NCBI GenBank assembly: GCA_963717515.1
Contig: OY970338.1
Coordinates: 1,178,001 to 1,242,000, forward strand
Direction of reading: 5' to 3'
Origin: CAYXZQ01 sp963717515
Lineage (GTDB): Archaea > Nanobdellota > Nanobdellia > Woesearchaeales > DSVV01
DNA length: 64,000 bases
Within the stretch, counting starts at the first letter, position 1. Each line of letters starts with the position of its first letter. The position numbers were made by a program, and so were the translations under genes. This document shows positions 58,343 through 64,000 of this stretch, in pieces. A model generated the notes under the pieces. The model did not search any database. It was not told the origin of the DNA and was given only the letters and a program-made list of their open reading frames with translations.

Positions 58343-59254
58343 CTAGTTTTCCGCTCTCCCTTCTTTTATGCTTAGTGCCTTGATATGCACTGGCAGGACC
58401 TTTGTCGCTGAAAGGTTCTCGAGAGCCTTTATGCATGCCTTTATGAGGTTGAGCTTGGTCTTTGTGTGACCGAGGCTCTTTGACCATACATCTTTTATGC
58501 CTGCAAGCTTGAGTATCTTCTGGCATTCAGGCTCGACGCATAGCCCAGTCCCTTTAGGTGCAGGTATCAGGGTCAGCTCGACCGAGCTTACCTTGCCCTT
58601 GACCTTGAACGGGATGCTATGATGCTGGCCACAGCTACATTCCCATGAACCGCAACCCCGCCTGATTTTCATCATATTTATTTTTGCTTTCCTGAATGCC
58701 TTTTCCCTGGCAGGCACTGTCTCTTTAGCCTTTCCATAACCATAACCAAAATACCCGTCCATGTTCCCATGCACGGCGAATGTCGCAAATTTCGGCTTGT
58801 TGCCCTCTTTTGTCTTCTTCTGGGTCTGCTTGAATATCCTTCTCTGGCCACCGCCGAATTTTCCTTTGGACTGGCCTATCATCAAGAGCTCGGTCTCGCA
58901 GTTCGGAAGGAGTATGTCAACTATCTCCTGTTCCATTATCTGCATGCCTTTATCAAGGATCCGGTCGATGTCTGTAATCTCACCACTCTTGACCTTCCTG
59001 CCTGTCTCGGTCTTCGGCTCCCAGCCGCTCGAGTCGAAGCCTGAATCTTTTTTCTCCTTGACTATCTCTTCTTCCTCCTTTATCTCGTCCCTCTTTACGA
59101 CCTCGACCTCTTCAGTGTCGCTAATCTCGACGATCTTAGGGGCTTTCTCGATGAATTCTGAGTCTGCTGACTCATCCCCCTCAACAGGCTTGCCTTCTTC
59201 TTCCTCAACAGGCTCTTCCAGGCTCTTCTTGTCCTTCAATTTATCATCTGTCAT
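58343..59254 (-). CDS. rps5: Ribosomal protein uS5 with acidic N-terminal extension
   Basis: The 303-residue protein is longer than the usual archaeal 200-220. The first 80-90 residues are a Glu/Asp/Lys low-complexity extension; the S5 core follows (V-D-I-L-L-P-N-C-E, F-G-Y-G-Y-G-K-A-K-E, R-R-G-C-G-S-W-E-C-S-C-G, archaeal insertion). The start overlaps the L18 stop by 4 bp, so no nearer ATG is favoured. The extension may be disordered or give a lineage-specific contact. Confidence 0.93.
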   Translation of the reverse strand: MTDDKLKDKKSLEEPVEEEEGKPVEGDESADSEFIEKAPKIVEISDTEEVEVVKRDEIKEEEEIVKEKKDSGFDSSGWEPKTETGRKVKSGEITDIDRILDKGMQIMEQEIVDILLPNCETELLMIGQSKGKFGGGQRRIFKQTQKKTKEGNKPKFATFAVHGNMDGYFGYGYGKAKETVPAREKAFRKAKINMMKIRRGCGSWECSCGQHHSIPFKVKGKVSSVELTLIPAPKGTGLCVEPECQKILKLAGIKDVWSKSLGHTKTKLNLIKACIKALENLSATKVLPVHIKALSIKEGRAEN

Positions 59255-59826
59255 TTTTTATCGATGCTCTCCTTAACTTTTTCAATATCAGCCGCCATCT
59301 CAGAAGCGTCGCTCTTGTTTTTGATATACGCTGAAAACTGCAATGCGCCCTCCTGGCTCTCTTTTGTGATGCTTTGATAATAATTACTGATATGGTTGCC
59401 CTTTATGAACTCATCTCCCGGGATCACTTTGTCGTCATGCGGCACTTTCACTCCGGCATCCAGCACACCTTTTAGCACTGCATATATCCTCCTGCTGCCT
59501 GCCTGCAGGCCTATGTCGAGGATGGTCTCTTCGATCTTCTTGGCAAGCATCTTCTTGCCTGCAAGATAACCTATCAGGTATGCTGCAGGGATGTTTCCGC
59601 TGCCGAATCTCCAGCCGAACTTCTTGAGCTCATTCGTATGCGCGCCAACAATCACAATATCGCCGCTGGTCTTGTAGGAGACAAGCTGGATCTGCATGTG
59701 CTTCAGTGATTTTCTGACTATCAGCCTGGGCATGGATGACATAAGGAGCCTGAGCCTCATCTTGTAGTCTGTCCTGCCTTCACGCTTTCTCCTGAAATAG
59801 ACCGTCTTCTTGTTTTTCCTTGTCAT
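59251..59826 (-). CDS. rpl18: Ribosomal protein uL18
   Basis: The 191-residue archaeal L18 binds 5S rRNA. R-R-K-R-E-G-R-T-D-Y (12-21), K-M-R-L-R-L-L and the closing K-E-S-Q-E-G-A-L-Q-F segment are typical. It lies 9 bp from the L19e stop and overlaps S5 by 4 bp. Confidence 0.95.
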   Translation of the reverse strand: MTRKNKKTVYFRRKREGRTDYKMRLRLLMSSMPRLIVRKSLKHMQIQLVSYKTSGDIVIVGAHTNELKKFGWRFGSGNIPAAYLIGYLAGKKMLAKKIEETILDIGLQAGSRRIYAVLKGVLDAGVKVPHDDKVIPGDEFIKGNHISNYYQSITKESQEGALQFSAYIKNKSDASEMAADIEKVKESIDKK

Positions 59827-59835
59827 TTTGCTAAC

Positions 59836-60291
59836 CTATTGCTTTTTCTGGATAAGTGAATTCTCATTTATATATATCTTGATATGGCGTTTGCTCCTGA
59901 AAAATCCGCCTTTTGATTTCAGGTACAGCATCCTGTGGCTCTTTGGGCTTATCAGGCTGCTGTCCTTAAGCTCTTTCAAAAAGTCCCTCTGGGAACGGAT
60001 GCTGTTCATCCATCTCTCTTTTTTCGGGGTCCTTGCAGTGGACTTGCCTTTCCTCTTGCCATGACCGCTTCTCTGACCCCTTGATTTTTTCTGTCTCCTG
60101 ATATTTGCCCTTGCCCGGGACACTCCTTTTTTCTTGACAGAGGAGATTATCCCGTCCTTTATGAGTCCCCTCAAGTCGTCCTTTGTGATGGCTTCTTTTA
60201 TCTCTTCCATCTCAGCAGGGTCAAGCCTGACTCTCTTCGGCGAGCATTTCATCAGCCTTGCTGCAATCCTTTTCCTTGTCTTGTATATCAT
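59836..60291 (-). CDS. rpl19e: Ribosomal protein eL19
   Basis: The 151-residue protein has R-I-A-A-R-L-M-K-C near the N-terminus and the basic R-R-Q-K-K-S-R-G-Q-R-S-G-H-G-K-R-K-G central arm, all typical of archaeal L19e. It is between L32e and L18, in normal order. Confidence 0.95.
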   Translation of the reverse strand: MIYKTRKRIAARLMKCSPKRVRLDPAEMEEIKEAITKDDLRGLIKDGIISSVKKKGVSRARANIRRQKKSRGQRSGHGKRKGKSTARTPKKERWMNSIRSQRDFLKELKDSSLISPKSHRMLYLKSKGGFFRSKRHIKIYINENSLIQKKQ

Positions 60292-60301
60292 TTTTTACCG
60301 G

Positions 60302-60928
60302 TCACTGGCTTTTCTGGGTCAAAATCCTGTCTTTCTCTTTCTTCTCGATGTCTTTGGCCTCCTCAGCCAGCTCTTCAATCGATTTTTCCCCTTCCTTGTC
60401 TTTTTTCTTCTTCTCTTCCTCTTCTTTCTTCTTTGCCTGCTCTTTTTTCTGCTTCTCTTTCTTTTCCTTCTCTTTCTTGTCTTTTTCCTTCTTCTCTTTC
60501 TTCTGCTTGATGGCCTCTTCAAATTCTTTTATATATGCTGCTGCATCTTTTATGTTGAATATGTTAATGCTCCTGCTCAGGGCAAGCCTTGCAATCTCAA
60601 CCCTCTTCTTCTCCCCTACAGAACTGGAGATGATTATGCCCTGCACTGCTGGATCCAATCCTTCAAGCTTCGCGATATTGTCCACTCTGACGACCTCAAG
60701 CCCGCTCCTGTCAAGACCCCTGACCTTAGTTGGCGATCTCCAGCCAATGGTTACATTTCTCCTGTAACCCCTCAGGTTCAGCCTCATCTTGTTGTCGATG
60801 CCTTTTGGCTTTCTCCATTTACTTCCGAGCCTGACCTTCTTGTGGCCGTCCTGCCTCAGGAAAGTCGGTTTCTTTCTCTTAAGCTGCCTTCTTATAGCCA
60901 GCAGCGTCTCATTTGATTTCTTTTCCAT
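60302..60928 (-). CDS. rpl32e: Ribosomal protein eL32 with Lys/Glu-rich tail
   Basis: The L32e core (about 1-135: R-R-Q-L-K-R-K-K-P-T-F-L-R, W-R-K-P-K-G-I-D-N) is followed by about 70 residues of almost pure Lys and Glu ending K-S-Q. Total 208 residues; usual archaeal L32e is about 130. The start overlaps the end of L6 by 20 bp. The tail resembles those of S5 and L14e here. Confidence 0.92.
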   Translation of the reverse strand: MEKKSNETLLAIRRQLKRKKPTFLRQDGHKKVRLGSKWRKPKGIDNKMRLNLRGYRRNVTIGWRSPTKVRGLDRSGLEVVRVDNIAKLEGLDPAVQGIIISSSVGEKKRVEIARLALSRSINIFNIKDAAAYIKEFEEAIKQKKEKKEKDKKEKEKKEKQKKEQAKKKEEEEKKKKDKEGEKSIEELAEEAKDIEKKEKDRILTQKSQ

Positions 60929-61463
60929 CTTTATTCACGATATATATGCCGTCCTGGAATATCCTCTTGTCAAACCCGGACCTTTTTGTCAGCTGTTCTA
61001 CAGATGCTGCTGCCTGCGAGACCTTCTGCTTGTCTATCCCGCTTATGACTATCAGGTCGCCTTCAATCTTCAGCCCGACATCACTCCCAATATCTACAAT
61101 CCTCGGGACCTTCTCACCGAGATAATTCTTTACCTGGAGCCTGTTGTTGCCAAATGTCACATTCATCGGGAAATGCCCTGAGCAGATCTTCAGCCTGTAT
61201 TCATGCGACCTGGTGACTCCTTCTATCATGTTGTTTATGAGGCTTATGAAAGTGCCCCGCATTGTCTTTTCCCTCTTAGTGAATTTCTTCACTTTAAGCA
61301 CGACAGCGTTGCCTTCCATGCTTATTGCTATTTTCGGGTTTGTGAAATCCCTCTGGAGCTCTCCATTAGGCCCATTGACAGTGAGCCTGCCGCCTTCCAG
61401 TGAGCCTGCCACCCCTTGAGGGAACTCCACCTTTATCATGACATCTTTCTCATTCATTTTCAT
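60909..61463 (-). CDS. rpl6: Ribosomal protein uL6
   Basis: The 184-residue archaeal L6 has two similar alpha/beta domains. V-N-G-P-N-G-E-L-Q-R-D-F and F-P-M-N-V-T-F are typical. I take the ATG at 61463 (overlapping the S8 stop as TGATG) over the TTG at 61466. It overlaps L32e by 20 bp. Confidence 0.94.
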   Translation of the reverse strand: MKMNEKDVMIKVEFPQGVAGSLEGGRLTVNGPNGELQRDFTNPKIAISMEGNAVVLKVKKFTKREKTMRGTFISLINNMIEGVTRSHEYRLKICSGHFPMNVTFGNNRLQVKNYLGEKVPRIVDIGSDVGLKIEGDLIVISGIDKQKVSQAAASVEQLTKRSGFDKRIFQDGIYIVNKDGKEIK

Positions 61464-61855
61464 CAATAGCAGTATGCGATGAGCTTTCCGCCCAGGTTCT
61501 TCTTCTTTGCTTCATCATGGGACATCACTCCCTGGTTCGTCGATACCATGAGCACGCCGAAGCCCTTTGCAGGCAGGTATCTTTTCTCATACCTTTCGAA
61601 CTGTCCGCTCTTGATTGCAAACCTCGGCTTAATCACTCCTGCCTTGTTTATCTTCCCAAGCAGCTGGAGCTCGATTATCTTGCCCTTTCCATCGTCAATC
61701 TCCTTGTATTCGCCGATGTAGCCGATACCTTTCATTATATCAAGGACAGTCTTGAGCAGCCTTGAAGAGGGTTTGAGGTGCGCGATGCCCTTTGCCCTCT
61801 GTTCGCTGTTCAGGATGTGTGACAATGCATTTGCCAATGGATCATTCAGACTCAT
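61463..61855 (-). CDS. rps8: Ribosomal protein uS8
   Basis: The 130-residue protein opens M-S-L-N-D-P-L-A-N-A-L-S and closes G-G-K-L-I-A-Y-C-Y. N-Q-G-V-M-S-H-D-E-A is the conserved 16S-binding turn. The upstream open extension is not conserved; the ATG at 61855 is the true start, 12 bp from the S14 stop. Confidence 0.95.
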   Translation of the reverse strand: MSLNDPLANALSHILNSEQRAKGIAHLKPSSRLLKTVLDIMKGIGYIGEYKEIDDGKGKIIELQLLGKINKAGVIKPRFAIKSGQFERYEKRYLPAKGFGVLMVSTNQGVMSHDEAKKKNLGGKLIAYCY

Positions 61856-61866
61856 TCTTTTGCCTC

Positions 61867-62097
61867 CTAGTAAAACTTGTTGAAACCTATCTTTGTAGCT
61901 ATCTCCCTGAAGCATTGCCTGCAGTAGTGCAGGCCGTATTTGCTGATATGGCCGCGGATCCTTCCGCATCTCCTGCATCTCTTCAGCGATGTGCCCGTAG
62001 TCCTCTTCTTTGGGGCATTGAATCTCTTGTATTTCTCGAGCTTTGCAGGCTTAGCCTTGAGCTGTACGAACGCTTTTTTATAGTTGCTGTATGTCAT
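61867..62097 (-). CDS. rps14: Ribosomal protein uS14, zinc form
   Basis: The 76-residue protein has zinc ligands C-R-R-C (about 41-44) and C-R-Q-C (about 59-62), G-R-I-R-G-H-I-S-K-Y-G and K-I-G-F-N-K-F-Y at the end. The ATG at 62097 is used; the TTG at 62103 overlaps L5 and is less likely. It sits in the standard place between L5 and S8. Confidence 0.93.
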   Translation of the reverse strand: MTYSNYKKAFVQLKAKPAKLEKYKRFNAPKKRTTGTSLKRCRRCGRIRGHISKYGLHYCRQCFREIATKIGFNKFY

Positions 62098-62099
62098 CT

Positions 62100-62618
62100 T
62101 CAATCACCAACAGTTATATTGAATTCTTTCTGCATATATCCTATTGCCTCGTCCCTGCTTATCCTGTGCCTCATCGGAATCCTGGCTTTCTTGAGCTTTC
62201 TGGTCTTCACCCTGAATCCGGGCCTTTCAAGCGTTATGCAGAGCTCAAAGCCCAGTATGCCTATCTTCGGCTCGTATTCGATATCCGGGATGTCTATGTA
62301 CTCATGGATGCCGATTGCGACACTGCCGTTGTTGTCGAACTGCTTTTTAGAGAGCACGTTCTTCTTGACCATCAGAATCCTCCTGATAAGGTCCTTGACA
62401 TTGCTGTCCCTTATCGTGATCTTGCATCCGACAGGAAGCCCTGGACGAAGACCCCAGCCGGGGATCCTCTTGTTTGTAGTCGTCTTTACAGGAGTCTTTC
62501 CGGTGACGTGCTTAATGAGGAGCATGCCTTTCTCAAGTTTTCCCTGGTCGACGCCGCTTCCGAAGTTGAACGTGACCTTGCCTATGTCTATCTTCTGCAT
62601 GATATTTTCGCCGCTCAT
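62100..62618 (-). CDS. rpl5: Ribosomal protein uL5
   Basis: The 172-residue archaeal L5 has T-G-K-T-P-V-K-T-T-T-N-K-R, a G-C-K-I-T-I-R segment and R-I-P-M-R-H-R-I-S-R-D-E-A near the end. It binds 5S rRNA and contacts P-site tRNA. It overlaps S4e by 4 bp. Confidence 0.95.
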   Translation of the reverse strand: MSGENIMQKIDIGKVTFNFGSGVDQGKLEKGMLLIKHVTGKTPVKTTTNKRIPGWGLRPGLPVGCKITIRDSNVKDLIRRILMVKKNVLSKKQFDNNGSVAIGIHEYIDIPDIEYEPKIGILGFELCITLERPGFRVKTRKLKKARIPMRHRISRDEAIGYMQKEFNITVGD

Positions 62619-63313
62619 TTTTCCTTGGCCAGTGTTATCAGCGGCTTGTCTTTGCCGATGACCATGGCATAATCCCTCAATGTCTGGACTGAATCTCCTG
62701 AGTCAGTCTTGATTATGATGTCGTCACCCATGACATTCTCTATCTTGCCTGAATGGCCTACATATTTTCCGCCTGTAAGAAAGACTGTCGCTCCCTTGTC
62801 GAAGGCAATCTGCTCGATTATCTTCTTTTTGGCGAAGTCGTATATGACTGCGTCGCCTGTGCTGAAACTGCCCTTATCCACAAGCATGTTGCTGCCATCT
62901 GTGAAATTGAGCTGGATCTTGCCCTTCTTCACGACTGTCTTGCCTGCAATCTTGTAGACCTTGATGCCTGATTCAGCGTCAGGAATCTCTACACATACGA
63001 TGCTGCCCTTTTTGTTGAGGAGTATCCTGAATCTCGTCTTGAGTTCGGGAATATCGACGACATCCATGAGGCAGACCGGGAGCTTGGGCTCCCTCCTTCT
63101 CCTGCTGTTGACCAGGACTTCCTTGTTGTTGAGTATATACCTCACTTCCTTTGCAGTCTTTGCGAACTTGAGAACATCCCTGAGCAGTATCTGGAGAGGG
63201 ATAGAATGCTCCAGCTTGCCGCTGCCCGGATGGGGCCTTATTATGAATTTAGTGGTCTTTCTCTTTATGTCCCATGTATTTGGCATTGCCAGCCTTTTCA
63301 GATGCGATTTCAT
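62615..63313 (-). CDS. rps4e: Ribosomal protein eS4
   Basis: The 232-residue protein opens with H-L-K-R-L-A-M-P-N-T-W and has an S4-like domain (V-L-V-N-S-R-R-R-R-E-P) and a KOW-like end (G-G-K-Y-V-G-H-S-G). S4e between L24 and L5 is a mark of archaea. It overlaps L24 by 4 bp. Confidence 0.95.
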   Translation of the reverse strand: MKSHLKRLAMPNTWDIKRKTTKFIIRPHPGSGKLEHSIPLQILLRDVLKFAKTAKEVRYILNNKEVLVNSRRRREPKLPVCLMDVVDIPELKTRFRILLNKKGSIVCVEIPDAESGIKVYKIAGKTVVKKGKIQLNFTDGSNMLVDKGSFSTGDAVIYDFAKKKIIEQIAFDKGATVFLTGGKYVGHSGKIENVMGDDIIIKTDSGDSVQTLRDYAMVIGKDKPLITLAKEK

Positions 63314-63711
63314 TTGGTGTCACCAGCCGTCTTTTCCTTGTTCTGCCGCTTGAGCCTTTTCTTGTCGTCGACATACAGCTCTGTTATCATGATATTCGAT
63401 GGGTCGATAGGATAGAATGCCTTTGAGCCGTCTTTCTTGTATATCTCTGCCTTGTCGACGATGATTTTCCTGTCCTTTACAATCACCCTGTCAACCTTGC
63501 CTTCCTTGCCCTTGAACATCCCTCTCAATATCTTGACCTTGTCTTCTTTCCTTACGCGGAGCGACCGTTTGCCAAGCCTTTTTCTGAGAGTCTTTGACAG
63601 GGTCGATTTCATGGATTTTCCCTGTATGTGCTCAGGGGCGTTGTATAGGTAAAGCCTCTGCTTTCTCGGCTGCCTGCTTGCTTTCCATGATTTTGAATAT
63701 GACTTTTTCAT
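63310..63711 (-). CDS. rpl24: Ribosomal protein uL24
   Basis: The 133-residue archaeal L24 has S-W-K-A-S-R-Q-P-R-K-Q-R near the N-terminus, K-I-L-R-G-M-F-K-G-K-E-G-K-V (KOW) and D-P-S-N-I-M-I-T-E-L. It starts 12 bp after the L14 stop. Confidence 0.95.
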   Translation of the reverse strand: MKKSYSKSWKASRQPRKQRLYLYNAPEHIQGKSMKSTLSKTLRKRLGKRSLRVRKEDKVKILRGMFKGKEGKVDRVIVKDRKIIVDKAEIYKKDGSKAFYPIDPSNIMITELYVDDKKRLKRQNKEKTAGDTK

Positions 63712-63723
63712 CTTGCTTTCTCC

Positions 63724-64000
63724 TTATGCCACAATCTTTGCGAGCTTTGCCACAAGAGGCCATCTGTCGCAGACTTCCTTTGCAACTGCGCCCTTGATAA
63801 GCGAACCCTGCGGATTGCCCTTGTTGTCCTTGACGACTATCGCTGAATTGTCCTCGAACTTGATCCTTGTGCCGTCAAATCTCCTATATTCTTTTCTCTG
63901 CCTTACAATTATTGCAAGCACTGTCTTCTTACGCATGTCCGGCCTTCCTTTCTGGACGCTCGCCATCACAAGGTCTGCAACTCCGGCAGCCGGCATCCTG
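63724..64000 (-). CDS. rpl14: Ribosomal protein uL14, 5' truncated by window edge
   Basis: About 92 residues are visible, covering P-A-A-G-V-A-D-L-V to the end (W-P-L-V-A-K-L-A-K-I-V-A); about 40 N-terminal residues lie beyond 64000. R-R-F-D-G-T-R-I-K-F-E-D-N-S-A is typical of L14. It is the first gene of the visible spc segment. Confidence 0.93.
   Translation of the reverse strand, partial: RMPAAGVADLVMASVQKGRPDMRKKTVLAIIVRQRKEYRRFDGTRIKFEDNSAIVVKDNKGNPQGSLIKGAVAKEVCDRWPLVAKLAKIVA

Noticed and set aside
60134..60916. Long + strand frame of 260 codons opposite L19e/L32e
   Set aside because: It is the antisense of Lys/Glu-rich coding, giving Phe/Leu/Ser runs with no family features or promoter.
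61792..62661. 289-codon + strand frame opposite S8, S14 and L5
   Set aside because: It spans three well-supported ribosomal genes in antisense and has no conserved motif.
1..64000. tRNA or rRNA genes
   Set aside because: I found no T-arm-like GGTTCGAATCC-type motif with fitting stems in the gaps; a covariance-model scan would be decisive.

Overview
The window comes from an archaeon, most likely a DPANN-type lineage (Woesearchaeota/Pacearchaeota-like; this placement is inference). The evidence is an archaeal spc-type ribosomal operon (L14, L24, S4e, L5, S14, S8, L6, L32e, L19e, L18, S5, L30, L15, SecY, then DUF106, L34e, L14e), archaeal PheS/PheT, a zinc-binding PyrI, a TrmB-family regulator, ADP-forming acyl-CoA synthetase, and BRE/TATA-like promoters 25-35 bp before most first genes, many of them leaderless.

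Region 1 (1-15.5 kb) is visibly more A+T-rich and holds six large paralogous secreted proteins on the + strand. Each has a signal peptide (the first is cut by the window edge), a variable N-terminal module (five parallel beta-helices and one lyase-like jelly roll), a swappable Cys-rich or Fn3-like linker, a CBM9-like domain and a C-terminal dockerin-like tail ending W-K-x-G-C. Each has its own near-identical promoter. A HEPN-MNT toxin-antitoxin-like pair and a truncated surface-gene remnant interrupt the array. An apparently perfect 916-bp direct repeat joins two positions 8,488 bp apart, so the array looks set up for recombination. Two more cell-surface genes follow: an S-layer-domain lipoprotein and a lamin-tail-domain membrane protein.

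Region 2 (18.6-34.5 kb) is metabolic: a deoxyribosyltransferase-like protein, an agmatinase-family enzyme, a ZnuABC-like metal importer and YjbQ, then the whole de novo UMP pathway in two transcription units (carA-mazG-carB and pyrB-I-D-K-C-E-SLOG-pyrF), with most junctions overlapping by 4-8 bp. A PyrR-like protein is encoded convergently just downstream. Two accessory nucleotide-type proteins (MazG and a LOG-like SLOG protein) are embedded in the pathway.

Region 3 (34.6-44.8 kb) holds a zinc-ribbon peptide, a K+-dependent-type membrane pyrophosphatase, a HAD hydrolase, a methyltransferase, a two-gene Tat/SLT-LysM cell-wall-hydrolase-like unit (odd for an archaeon), the two subunits of an ADP-forming acyl-CoA synthetase, and a TrmB-like regulator. 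Together these suggest a fermentative, energy-limited life with PPi-driven ion pumping.

Region 4 (44.9-49.7 kb) is a compact metal/Fe-S cluster: a DUF134 regulator whose promoter carries a perfect 20-bp palindrome, a double NifX-domain protein, an AhpD-like protein, two MinD/ParA ATPases with inserted ferredoxin domains, and a CDF transporter fused to a NifX domain. It resembles the orange-protein (ORP) clusters of sulfate reducers, with no nif genes in view.

Region 5 (49.7-64 kb) holds pheS-yip1-LUD-pheT, then, on the opposite strand, L14e, L34e, DUF106, SecY and the spc ribosomal operon running off the right edge. A short duplicated secY tail plus a hairpin sits downstream of secY.
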